NCBI GenBank assembly: GCA_019638705.1
Contig: JAHBTI010000001.1
Coordinates: forward strand, 310,001-374,000
Source: Bacteroidota bacterium
Lineage (GTDB): Bacteria > Bacteroidota > Bacteroidia > B-17B0 > Aurantibacillaceae
Direction of reading: 5' to 3'
Length of the DNA stretch: 64,000 bases
The position numbers and the translations under genes are program-made. The notes beneath the pieces were generated by a model. It was not told the DNA's origin. It saw nothing but the letters and a program-made list of their open reading frames with translations, and searched no databases. Positions 43,152 to 51,551 of the stretch are shown here, in pieces. Position 1 is the stretch's first letter; every line of letters begins with the position of its first letter.

Positions 43152-44201
43152 TTAATCTATTTGAAACAATTCCACTTGAAAAATTAAAGTGGCGTTTGGA
43201 GGAATAACTCCGCCTGCGCCTTGCGCACCGTAACCCAAGTTTGAGGGAATTTGCAACAAGGTTTTTCCGCCCACTTTCATTAATTGCAAACCTTCTGTCC
43301 AACCGGGGATTACTTGGTTTAAACCAAATGAAATGGTTTGACCACGGTCGTAGCTGCTGTCAAACACCGTACCGTCCATCAACATACCTTTGTAATGAAC
43401 GGTTACTTTGCTTGTGGCACTTGGCGATGCGCCTGTTCCCTCTGTTAAGTGAATGTATTTTAAACCCGAAGCCGTTGTTTGTGCTTTGTCAAATTGTTTC
43501 AATACATTGTCAAAAGCAGCTGTGGCAGCGGCTTTTTTCTCGGCTTCTTTTTTCACCAAATTTTCCTGTGCTTCTTTAAATGTTTTAGCGGCATCAAAAC
43601 TTTCGGCTTCTTTGCCTTTGCGTAAAATCACCAAACGTTTAAGCGTGTCGCTTTGGACAATGGTATCTACCACATTTTGCCCCTGAATAACATGACCAAA
43701 CACAGTATGCTTGCCGTTTAACCAAGGTGTTTCAACGTGTGTGATAAAAAACTGCGAGCCGTTAGTGCCGGGACCTGCATTTGCCATACTTAAAATACCT
43801 GCACCGCTGTGTTTTAACGTAGTATCAATTTCATCGGGAAATTTATAACCCGGGTCGCCTGTGCCTGTTCCCAAAGGGCAACCGCCCTGTATCATAAAGT
43901 TGGGAATTACGCGGTGAAATTTTAATCCGTCGTAATACGGTGTGTTTGCAGGTTTTGCGGTATTGGTAATTGTGCCTTCTGCCAAACCCACAAAGTTAGC
44001 CACCGTCATGGGCGTTTTCTTAAATTCTAACAGTGTATAAATATCACCTTTGTTTGTTTCAAATTTTGCATAAAGCCCGTCAGCCTGCTTGCTTAAAAAT
44101 TCTTTGTCCATTTTACTGATTTGTTGTTTTGCTTTTTTTTGCGCTACTGCTCCAAAATTGGTAACAGTAATTGCCGCGATTAATAAAACTAATTTTTTCA
44201 T
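43152..44201 (-). CDS. Cyclophilin-FKBP fusion peptidyl-prolyl isomerase
   Basis: 349 residues with a Sec signal peptide (to FGAVAQ, about 21). Residues ~45-195 are a cyclophilin domain ([36 protein letters not shown]) and residues ~245-349 an FKBP domain ([54 protein letters not shown]), joined by a helical linker ([14 protein letters not shown]). Both are complete, so one chain carries two unrelated proline isomerases. It is the third gene of three consecutive isomerase genes and is followed by a terminator. A periplasmic folding role, probably for the many exported Pro-containing beta-sandwich proteins, is likely. Confidence 0.93.
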   Translation of the reverse strand: MKKLVLLIAAITVTNFGAVAQKKAKQQISKMDKEFLSKQADGLYAKFETNKGDIYTLLEFKKTPMTVANFVGLAEGTITNTAKPANTPYYDGLKFHRVIPNFMIQGGCPLGTGTGDPGYKFPDEIDTTLKHSGAGILSMANAGPGTNGSQFFITHVETPWLNGKHTVFGHVIQGQNVVDTIVQSDTLKRLVILRKGKEAESFDAAKTFKEAQENLVKKEAEKKAAATAAFDNVLKQFDKAQTTASGLKYIHLTEGTGASPSATSKVTVHYKGMLMDGTVFDSSYDRGQTISFGLNQVIPGWTEGLQLMKVGGKTLLQIPSNLGYGAQGAGGVIPPNATLIFQVELFQID

Positions 44202-44252
44202 TTTGCTTTGTGTTTTTATTTTGTGTTTATGATGTGCTTAAACGGACAAAGT

Positions 44253-45164
44253 TTATTGGGCAGTTTTAACATCTATCAATTCTACTTCAAACATTAAAGG
44301 CGCATACGGCTGAATATCTTGTCCCGCACCTTGCGCACCATAAGCCAATTCAGACGGAATAATCAATTTTGCTTTGCCGCCTTTTTTCATCAGTTGCAAT
44401 CCTTCTGTCCAACCTCTGATTACGCCGTTCAAGGGAAATTCAATCGGTTCGCCGCGTTCTACCGAACTGTCAAACACCTTACCGTCCAGCAATTTGCCTG
44501 TGTAGTGAACTTTTACAATATCGGTTTCTTTCGGGCTTGCGCCTGAACCTTTTTTAGTTTCAACGTAATACAAACCCGAAGCCGTTGGTTTTACGGTAAT
44601 TTTATTGTCAGCCAAATATTTTTCCAAGGCAGGTTTTTCTTTCGCTTCCAATTCTTTCATCATGGCTTCTTGCTCTGCCATTTGCTGTTTGCGGTTTTCT
44701 TCTATTTCTTTGGCAGGAATAATGTCCACCATTTTAAATACGCCTTTTAAATAATCGCCCGGTTTAAAGCCCGGAAGCAATTCGTTGTATCGCTGCGTTT
44801 TTAAAAAGAACGAATCGGCAGAAATAATAAACGCCGCGCTGTCGCCTTTAGCCATCATCATCATGCCGTCTTCAAAACTTCCCTGAAAAGTTGATTTTGT
44901 CATGGCGAATTTTACGTTCCCCGAACCGTCTGCACTGTTGTTTTGAGAATTAAAAATTACAGAATCGTTGCTTTCTTTGTTAATGGTGTAGCGAATGGTA
45001 ATGCCATCGCCCTCCTGCACGGTTGCACCGTCTTCATCGTGATTGAAAAATTTGTAGTGCAAGCCGTTGTCGGCTTTGGTGTAGCCGTCAAATTGTGAGT
45101 TGTTGCTGCACGCGCCAAACAACAAGGCTGTGGCGGCAGTTGAAAGTAATGTTACTTTGTTCAT
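44253..45164 (-). CDS. FKBP-type peptidyl-prolyl isomerase lipoprotein
   Basis: 303 residues; lipobox FGAC with Cys19. The C-terminal ~105 residues form a full FKBP domain ([51 protein letters not shown]). The N-terminal part (about 35-150) has its own weaker FKBP-like strand pattern (TIRYTINKESND, FEDGMMMMAKGDSAAFIISADSF), then a charged helical linker. It may therefore be a two-domain isomerase in which only the distal domain is catalytic. The middle gene of the isomerase set, 51 bp from the next. Confidence 0.92.
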   Translation of the reverse strand: MNKVTLLSTAATALLFGACSNNSQFDGYTKADNGLHYKFFNHDEDGATVQEGDGITIRYTINKESNDSVIFNSQNNSADGSGNVKFAMTKSTFQGSFEDGMMMMAKGDSAAFIISADSFFLKTQRYNELLPGFKPGDYLKGVFKMVDIIPAKEIEENRKQQMAEQEAMMKELEAKEKPALEKYLADNKITVKPTASGLYYVETKKGSGASPKETDIVKVHYTGKLLDGKVFDSSVERGEPIEFPLNGVIRGWTEGLQLMKKGGKAKLIIPSELAYGAQGAGQDIQPYAPLMFEVELIDVKTAQ

Positions 45165-45175
45165 TTGTTTGTGAT

Positions 45176-46015
45176 TTATTCTTTTATGTCAATTATTTTT
45201 ATTTCGTACAGCAAGGGCGTAAAAGGGGGCACAGTTCCGTTGCTGCTGCCGCTTTCTCCGTATGCAAGGCGCGAAGGTAAAATTATTTTTGCAACTGCAC
45301 CTTTTTTTAGTTTCGGGATAACATAATTTAGTCCTTTCAGCATTTGGTGGGGCATACCGTAAATAAGTTCAAAATTTTCGGCTTTTTCTAAAAAACGACC
45401 GTTAAGGTAATAACCCGAGTAAGCTATTTTTACAAGACTGCCGTTTTTTATTGGTTTTTCCGAGATTTCATCGGACTTGTGAAGCCAATAAAAACCTGTT
45501 TCGTCTTTTTGGGCAGCGTGAGATTTCAAATATTCGTCAATTTGGTTTTGTTCTTTTTTGCGCAAATTTTCGTTGAACGCGGAAAATTCGGCAGGAGTTA
45601 AAATTTCTTTTACACGCAGGTTAATTTTCACCGCGCTGTCGTTTTTGCTGAAAAAAGGAATTTGGTTTAATTCAAATTGCTGCAAGAAAAATTTATCGGT
45701 TGGGATTAAAAGGCAGGCACTGTCCTTTTCGGTACAGCACGACACATAATGCTGCAAAAAATTACTGCGCTGCAAACTGTCAATACGAATAAAAAAGCAA
45801 TCGTTGAAATTATTAAAGCTGTCCCAAAACACAGAATCCGATTGGGTTTTAAACGTTACGGAAACTCTTGCAACATGGTTTGGTTTGTATTGAAATTTAT
45901 GTGTGTCAAATGCCAGTAAACGGTAATGGTAACCTAAAGCGTGGTGAGAAAAACTTTGTTTATGTTCGTGTTTGCAGGAAAATAAAAACAATAAAGAGAA
46001 AAGGATTAACCACAT
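45176..46015 (-). CDS. FKBP-type lipoprotein (GldI-like)
   Basis: About 279 residues from the ATG at 46015, whose MWLILFSLLFLFSC is a compact lipoprotein signal. The frame is open further upstream to 46129, but those residues make no signal peptide. An N-terminal beta-rich region (about 30-160) precedes an FKBP domain (SLVKIAYSGYYLNGRFLEKAE, GLNYVIPKLKKGAVAKIILPSRLAYGESGSS). GldI-type FKBP lipoproteins are needed for gliding in Flavobacterium; identity as GldI is not proven. The start codon and first residues (MWLIL) lie in a dispersed repeat. The first of three isomerase genes, 11 bp from the next. Confidence 0.82.
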   Translation of the reverse strand: MWLILFSLLFLFSCKHEHKQSFSHHALGYHYRLLAFDTHKFQYKPNHVARVSVTFKTQSDSVFWDSFNNFNDCFFIRIDSLQRSNFLQHYVSCCTEKDSACLLIPTDKFFLQQFELNQIPFFSKNDSAVKINLRVKEILTPAEFSAFNENLRKKEQNQIDEYLKSHAAQKDETGFYWLHKSDEISEKPIKNGSLVKIAYSGYYLNGRFLEKAENFELIYGMPHQMLKGLNYVIPKLKKGAVAKIILPSRLAYGESGSSNGTVPPFTPLLYEIKIIDIKE

Positions 46016-46026
46016 AGAAACATAGT
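46008..46026. repeat. CTATGTGG-type repeat providing a start codon
   Basis: TTAACCACATAGAAACATAG; read on the minus strand it contains the ATG of the FKBP lipoprotein (CTATGTGGTTAATCC). A related tract is at 46117-46150 at the end of the MarR gene. Confidence 0.55.
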
Positions 46027-46116
46027 TATTCTTTGGTCGGAGGCAGTAAATATAGCTGCACAAAGTATTTGTCGCTTTGCGACAAATACTTTGTTTTCCT
46101 ATAATTATGTGCATTA

Positions 46117-46150
46117 AGAAACTATGCAAACTATGTTAGTATGTGGTTTT
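46117..46150. repeat. CTATGTTAG/TATGTGG repeat at the end of the marR gene
   Basis: AACTATGCAAACTATGTTAG followed by TATGTGGTTTTG overlaps the last codons of the MarR gene (NKTTY); member of the same degenerate repeat family. Confidence 0.45.
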
Positions 46151-46579
46151 GTTTGCACAATTTTTTGCAATGTGCTTTAATGTTGTGGTCGTGCCGGCAA
46201 TGTCTTTTTCGGAAATTCCTCTTAAAGCGTGTTCTCTGTTTTTAAGAACAATGTTGCTTACCTGTTCCATTGCTTTTTCGCCTGTTTTTGTAATTTTTAA
46301 AAACAAACGCCTGCCGTCTTGGCTGTGGCTCGATTTTGCAAGGTATTTGCTTTTTTCCAGCAAGGCTATAATTCGTGTAATGGAAGCCTTGTCTTTAAAA
46401 ACTTTTACGGCAAGTTCCTGAAACTGAATATCGGGCTCGTCCTGTATTGTTTTTAAAACCAACCACTGGTCAATCGTTATATTTAATCCTGCCTGTTTAA
46501 TTTGAGTTTGTGCATATTGCCTGTACGATTTAATTGCTTTTTCTATGTGATAGAAAATTACCTTGTCTAACATTTCCAT
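46136..46579 (-). CDS. MarR-family transcriptional regulator
   Basis: A 147-residue winged-helix protein: N-terminal dimerisation helices, then the DNA-binding core (QWLVLKTIQDEPDIQFQELAVKVFKDKASITRIIALLEKSKYLAKSSHSQDGRRLFLKITKTGEKAM) with the MarR beta-wing signature DGRR-LFLKITKTG. MarR proteins bind palindromic operators near genes they control and release on ligand or oxidation. It is followed by the isomerase lipoprotein gene and preceded at 130 bp by the TonB-family receptor gene. An identical TTGATATATCAA palindrome lies upstream of two peptidase genes 5-7 kb away and is a candidate MarR target, but this is inference. Confidence 0.9.
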   Translation of the reverse strand: MEMLDKVIFYHIEKAIKSYRQYAQTQIKQAGLNITIDQWLVLKTIQDEPDIQFQELAVKVFKDKASITRIIALLEKSKYLAKSSHSQDGRRLFLKITKTGEKAMEQVSNIVLKNREHALRGISEKDIAGTTTTLKHIAKNCANKTTY

Positions 46580-46669
46580 TTTAATGCGTTTTTATGTCAG
46601 ACAAAGTAACAACTAAATTCCTATTCTTTCTTTCTCTGTATCAATTCCTGAATTTTTGCGCATTTTTAT

Positions 46670-46694
46670 TTTTACCGTGTCCGAAACGGTAAAA
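46670..46694. repeat. Perfect 9-bp inverted repeat upstream of marR
   Basis: TTTTACCGT, 7-nt loop, ACGGTAAAA at 91-115 bp before the marR start and just after the receptor gene stop. It lacks a T run on the minus strand, so it may be an operator or a weak terminator; undecided. Confidence 0.5.
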
Positions 46695-46709
46695 CAACAT
46701 TTACACTAA

Positions 46710-49166
46710 CTATCCAAGGCTTCCGCCTGCCCGCTGTTTCACATCGTCTGCGCCTCCCGCTTTTCTTCGGCTCGGAGCTACATTATTGTTGCCAAATTTA
46801 TAGGTGAACAAAAGCGTAGCTACTCGGGTATCTCTTGTTACAGAAAAATGTTCTTTATAATTTGAAAACTCTACGTTGGCTGTAATTTTATTGGTAAAAG
46901 CAATGTCTGTAAAATTAAATTTCAAAAGGGCTTTATTATCCCAAAATCTTTTTTGAACGCCTACGGAAACAAACCATATTGGATTAATAAGGTCGTAAGC
47001 ATAAATTTCACGCCACCTATAGTTACCACTTAATTCGGCAGAAGTCGTTTTGTTGATAGCAAAATTGTTTACCCAGTTAAAATTAAAGGTTGGCTTTCCC
47101 ACATTGTTTATGGGCGTGTTTGCCACATTGCCGCTATAAGCAGCATAGTAAATGTTAAGGTCTGAATTTATTGACCACCATTTTTTTATTTTCAGAGGCA
47201 TAGATACTCCCAAAGAATATACATCTACTTTCCCGAGATTAATATTTGTTTGTACGGTTGTGTTTAAAGCATTTTGAGAAGGCGCAAGCACTTCGGTAAT
47301 GTTATTGATAGTACGCCCAAACGCTAACGTGGTATAGATTTTTTGTTTGTACACATGGCTAAATTCAACACCGTGTGTTGTTTGCGGTTTCAGATACGGA
47401 TTTCCTTCTTTGTAGGTAGAGGGGTCTAAAAAAAACTTGAACGGATTGAGCTGATTGTAACTCGGGCGCATAATTCTTCGGCTATATGCTAATTCCAAAC
47501 CATTTTTATCATTGATTTTATATCCCAAAAAACCACTCGGAAACAGTTGCACGTAATTGGTATCAAAACGTGTGTTATACACTATTTGCTCGCCCGTTAC
47601 GTGTGTGTGTTCGCAGCGTAAACCTAATTGTGTACTCCATTTGCCAATGTCTTTGGTAAATGTGAAATAAGCCGCATTAATATTTTCTTTGTAAATGAAG
47701 TGATTGCTTTTTGTTGAATCATACACATTCTGCCCGCTGCTTTGGTCGTAGAATGCCAAGTTATTGTCTGCAACCACATAGCTTGATTTTACACCTGTTT
47801 CAATTTTGGCATCGTTCTTTAAGGGTTTAATCAAATCGCTTTTTATGGAATAAATATCAAGTCCGCCGTGCACATCGCCATAAAGCAGGTAAAAGGGTTT
47901 GAACTCATTGCCTGCAAGATTGTAATAGCGGGTGGTGAAATTTTGTTCGGTATTATTTCCGAAATGTGCGTAATCAACATCTGTTGTCAGTTCAGTGCCT
48001 GTTGAGTCAAAAATGTGTTTATAATTAAGGTTTGCCGAATAGTTATACCAATTGTCGCGTGAACGGTTGGAAGTACGGAAACTTGATGCCTTTTGATTGT
48101 TGTAATCATACACATCAGAAACATTCTCACCGACTGGATTGAATTTGGTACTTAGTCCATTCAACACAATTCCAAATGTATTTTTATCATTCATAAAGAA
48201 ATCTGCGCCTGCGCGCCCAATGTGATTGCGCACAGGGAATAAAAGATAATTATCCTGCACATAAGAGCCTGTCAAGGTATCGGTATTGTAAAAATCACGG
48301 TCAAGCACCAGATGATTAAATCCTTTGCGGTAAGCATAGTTGTAACTGCCAAATACATTTACTTTTTTTTCGCGGTGATTGAAATTAATCCCTTCATTTG
48401 TTTTAGGATAAACGCCCTGCCCATAGCTCGCAGTCATGCTTCCGTTAGTGCCTAGACGCTTGTCTTTTTTTAGTTTGATATTGATGATACTGCTGCCTGA
48501 CGCATCGTATTTTGCAGAAGGGTTGGCAATAAATTCAATTTTATCAATGGCAGAAGAAGGAATGCCGCGCAGGTAATTGGCAAGGTCGCTTCCTGTCATT
48601 GGTGTAGGTTTCCCGTCTATCTGCACCATAATTCCCTGTCTGCCCTTGTACGCAATATTATCAGTTGAATTTATTGTAACGCCGGGTGATTTTTCTAATA
48701 ATTCAAATGCCGAAGAACCCGCCGAATTAATGCTGCTCTCTACATTCATGATTACTTTTCCGTGTTCGCGTTCAATAAAAGGTTTTTTGTGCTCAATTAT
48801 TACTTCGTTTAAATTAGTAGTGTTTTTATTTAGTGTAATTGTTGGTAAAACAGTGTTTTCAGTAAGAGCAAAAACCGTACTTTTATATTTAGGATAATTG
48901 ATAAGCGTGGTTTGAATAAAATAATTTCCGATGTCAATCCCCGAAAAAATAAATTCTCCTTTTTCATCGGTGAACTCTGTTTTTACTAATGAGGAATCTT
49001 TTTGTTTGATGAGTTGCACAATCACATCACTAAGCGGCAACCGAGTTTGCTCATCGGTAATTTTACCTGAAACACTTTTGTTTTTACCTTGATTTTCCTG
49101 TGCTTTCAATGCCGTTGTATTAAACACAAGCAAACAAACGATTGTATATAATTTAAAACTGCTCAT
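46710..49166 (-). CDS. TonB-family outer-membrane beta-barrel receptor
   Basis: 818 residues with a signal peptide (to ALKAQ, about 22), a carboxypeptidase-regulatory-like domain (about 30-110; SGKITDEQTRLPLSDVIV, GEFIFSGIDIGNYFIQ), a plug-like domain (EKSPGVTINSTDNIAYKGRQGIMVQIDGKP, LANYLRGIPSSAIDKIEFIANPSAKYDASG) and a long beta-barrel to the C-terminus. This matches the family often called outer membrane beta-barrel 3 (OMP_b-brl_3). Ligand unknown; such receptors are commonly paired with MarR regulators, and one is 130 bp downstream. The final residues (RKAGGADDVKQRAGGSLG) lack the usual terminal aromatic. Confidence 0.88.
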   Translation of the reverse strand: MSSFKLYTIVCLLVFNTTALKAQENQGKNKSVSGKITDEQTRLPLSDVIVQLIKQKDSSLVKTEFTDEKGEFIFSGIDIGNYFIQTTLINYPKYKSTVFALTENTVLPTITLNKNTTNLNEVIIEHKKPFIEREHGKVIMNVESSINSAGSSAFELLEKSPGVTINSTDNIAYKGRQGIMVQIDGKPTPMTGSDLANYLRGIPSSAIDKIEFIANPSAKYDASGSSIINIKLKKDKRLGTNGSMTASYGQGVYPKTNEGINFNHREKKVNVFGSYNYAYRKGFNHLVLDRDFYNTDTLTGSYVQDNYLLFPVRNHIGRAGADFFMNDKNTFGIVLNGLSTKFNPVGENVSDVYDYNNQKASSFRTSNRSRDNWYNYSANLNYKHIFDSTGTELTTDVDYAHFGNNTEQNFTTRYYNLAGNEFKPFYLLYGDVHGGLDIYSIKSDLIKPLKNDAKIETGVKSSYVVADNNLAFYDQSSGQNVYDSTKSNHFIYKENINAAYFTFTKDIGKWSTQLGLRCEHTHVTGEQIVYNTRFDTNYVQLFPSGFLGYKINDKNGLELAYSRRIMRPSYNQLNPFKFFLDPSTYKEGNPYLKPQTTHGVEFSHVYKQKIYTTLAFGRTINNITEVLAPSQNALNTTVQTNINLGKVDVYSLGVSMPLKIKKWWSINSDLNIYYAAYSGNVANTPINNVGKPTFNFNWVNNFAINKTTSAELSGNYRWREIYAYDLINPIWFVSVGVQKRFWDNKALLKFNFTDIAFTNKITANVEFSNYKEHFSVTRDTRVATLLFTYKFGNNNVAPSRRKAGGADDVKQRAGGSLG

Positions 49167-49209
49167 ACTTTTTTGTAAAACTCTTCTCTATAATCTGTAA
49201 CAGAAACTC

Positions 49210-51486
49210 TTAATCCACCAACAATTTTTGTGTTACTGATTTTCCGTTCACAGTCATATTCACAAAATAAATGCCTTGTTCCAACGTATTGTTTTTGTTA
49301 ATGGAAATGGTGTGTTCGCCTGCTGTAAAGCTGTTATCAATAACATTTAACAGCACACGACCCGTAACATCAATCACATTTATTTTAATTGCAGAGGCAT
49401 CGGCTAAAGTAAATTTCAAAGTTGCTTCGTTGTCAGTTGGATTTGGATACAAGTTCAGCGACACTAATTTGTCGGGAAATTTGTTTAAACCGTCAGGAAT
49501 ATTCGTATTAATACCTCCAATATTAACGGCATCAATAAATAAATTGTTTCCATGCCCAATGCTGCTTTCTTTAAAGTTAAAACGAATGAGCAGCGTTGGT
49601 GAATTTTTATATTGATTCCATGCCGAACTGTTTACATGATACACTTTCCATTCTTCTTTTGAAAACGGGAAATAAGGAAAATCGGCTTCTATTATTCCGC
49701 CCGAGCCGTTTTGCATAACATTTGCATTCAGAATTGCTAAATCTGCCCATGTAGCGGCGCAATCCGAAGATGCCTGTACTTTTAAAACATCGTTATGCGA
49801 TGTGCTTGCTCTTGCGTAAGCGTAAGCAAAGGTGAATGTTTTTTCGGCAATGGTTTGCATATTAATAAGAGGTAAGTAGAGATTGTCTTCCTGATTAGCT
49901 CCTGCCTCAGCACCCGACACATAAAAACTTGAAACGCCGTCGTAAGCTATGTTATCGCCAATTCCTGTCCATTCAGATGTACCCACATCAGGGTTTACAA
50001 CCGACCAACCCGCAGGCAAACCACTTTCAAAACTTTCTGTAAACGCTGTGGTGATGCCCGGTGTAGCATTTTTCACTTCAACTGTTCTTGTGAAAGAACT
50101 TATCAGACCGCTTGAATTGGTTACTGTTAATGTTACGGTTGTTATTCCCTGCAAGGGAAATGTAATAGTTGTAATTGAATTTGCCGAAGCGGCTGTTGCG
50201 CTGTTGTTGCCTGTCCATTGCCATGAAACAGGCATACCGTTGTAAGAATAATCTTTTACTTCCAATGCGCCGCCCGCACACACGGTATATGAGCCGTTAG
50301 TGGAAATCCAATCGGCAATAAGTGCGCAAGGAAGTGTTCCGTCCACATCGGTAGCCGTTAAGTTTTCGGGCGTGCTTAAATTATTTCTTCCTGATGTGGC
50401 TTGACTTAATGTAAGCTGCATTTTATTGGTTTGACCCGCAGTAAAATTTCTCGGACAGTTGGAATAATCCATAAAATTTTCTGCATTTTGAAAATAAGGT
50501 GCTTGGCTAAAAGGTGTGCTGCTGCTGAAACACGGGGGACTCATTGTAAAAACGGAACATGCGCTGCCAACACCAAAATTTCCTCTGGTTATGGGTGTGT
50601 CAGAAATTCCGTCATCATTACCGCAGGCAACTCCCGGATTATTGGTATTGCCAAAAGTATGGTCTAAGTCAAGCCAGTGCCCTAATTCATGTGCGAGTGT
50701 ACGAGCCTGTAAACCGCCTAAATAATCGTATCTGTACACAATGGCATCTTGTACGGCGTTGGTTGCCCATGTTCCGGGTTTGTATGTATATCCTACAATA
50801 ATTCCGCCTCCTGCTACCGAACCTTGAGGAATAATATTTTTCACTACAATAATATTTAAGTATTTGGACGGTGTCCAGGTAATGCCGGCAAAATTATTTG
50901 GTGTACCTATTCCGTTATTTGCCTGATGCCAGTTTGTTCTGTCATCGTAATGATGCACAATGCCGTTTGTACACTTTCCCTGAGGGTCTTTGTGCGCCAG
51001 CATGAATTTAATCTGTGAATCAATATAACCTGCAGGAGTTTGCGGATATGTTCCGTCTTTAAACGGTTTAAAAATTAAATTCGTGTCAGCCCCTTGCCTT
51101 GAAAAATCGCGGTTCAGTTGAGCAAGGGCATCAATGCAAACTTGGTCAGCAACATTTTCAACACCATATTGGTGCAAAACGTGAAACACTACAGGAATAG
51201 TGTAATCGCTGAGGGCTGTGGTTTTGGCAGCAGCGTTTGCATTAGCGTTACGGTTGGCTATACGCTCCTCGTAAAGTTTTTGCGTCATTTTCTCTTTAGC
51301 TTCGTAGGCTGCTTTGGCTTGCGGATTGGCATGAAAGTATTCTTCCATAGCAGCATACGTATTGCAAGGCTGAATGTTTACTTCCTGCGAAAAACCTAAG
51401 GCGGGCAATAAGAAAATAATGCCGAGTGCGAATTTTGGTACGTGTGTTTGCATGTGCTTTTTATTTTTAATTGTTAGCTTTTTCAT
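49210..51486 (-). CDS. Secreted M43 metalloprotease with PKD and T9SS type A domains
   Basis: 758 residues from the ATG at 51486; the ATG at 51453 (MQTHVPKFALGIIFLLPALGFSQ) gives a shorter signal peptide and is also possible. The catalytic motif HELGHWLDLDH is at 266-276, with intact Glu and three His, and NFMDYSNCP lies at the Met-turn. A PKD region (about 440-510), a jelly-roll-like domain and a C-terminal type A sorting domain (LNLYPNPTDNEATLKF, GIYFVNMTVNGKSVTQKL) follow. It is an active-looking pappalysin/cytophagalysin-type protease, exported by T9SS. A TTGATATATCAA palindrome is 16 bp before the start. Confidence 0.92.
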   Translation of the reverse strand: MKKLTIKNKKHMQTHVPKFALGIIFLLPALGFSQEVNIQPCNTYAAMEEYFHANPQAKAAYEAKEKMTQKLYEERIANRNANANAAAKTTALSDYTIPVVFHVLHQYGVENVADQVCIDALAQLNRDFSRQGADTNLIFKPFKDGTYPQTPAGYIDSQIKFMLAHKDPQGKCTNGIVHHYDDRTNWHQANNGIGTPNNFAGITWTPSKYLNIIVVKNIIPQGSVAGGGIIVGYTYKPGTWATNAVQDAIVYRYDYLGGLQARTLAHELGHWLDLDHTFGNTNNPGVACGNDDGISDTPITRGNFGVGSACSVFTMSPPCFSSSTPFSQAPYFQNAENFMDYSNCPRNFTAGQTNKMQLTLSQATSGRNNLSTPENLTATDVDGTLPCALIADWISTNGSYTVCAGGALEVKDYSYNGMPVSWQWTGNNSATAASANSITTITFPLQGITTVTLTVTNSSGLISSFTRTVEVKNATPGITTAFTESFESGLPAGWSVVNPDVGTSEWTGIGDNIAYDGVSSFYVSGAEAGANQEDNLYLPLINMQTIAEKTFTFAYAYARASTSHNDVLKVQASSDCAATWADLAILNANVMQNGSGGIIEADFPYFPFSKEEWKVYHVNSSAWNQYKNSPTLLIRFNFKESSIGHGNNLFIDAVNIGGINTNIPDGLNKFPDKLVSLNLYPNPTDNEATLKFTLADASAIKINVIDVTGRVLLNVIDNSFTAGEHTISINKNNTLEQGIYFVNMTVNGKSVTQKLLVD

Positions 51487-51501
51487 ATCTGTTATTTTTA
51501 A

Positions 51502-51513
51502 TTGATATATCAA
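51502..51513. promoter_or_regulatory. Palindromic operator TTGATATATCAA (site 1)
   Basis: Perfect 12-bp palindrome 16 bp upstream of the M43 protease ATG. The identical word stands upstream of the adjacent M13 peptidase gene at 53629-53640. A MarR-type factor is a reasonable candidate ligand; not proven. Confidence 0.6.
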
Positions 51514-51551
51514 TATTTGTTTCAAAAAAATTTATGTTGAAATTTAAGAAA

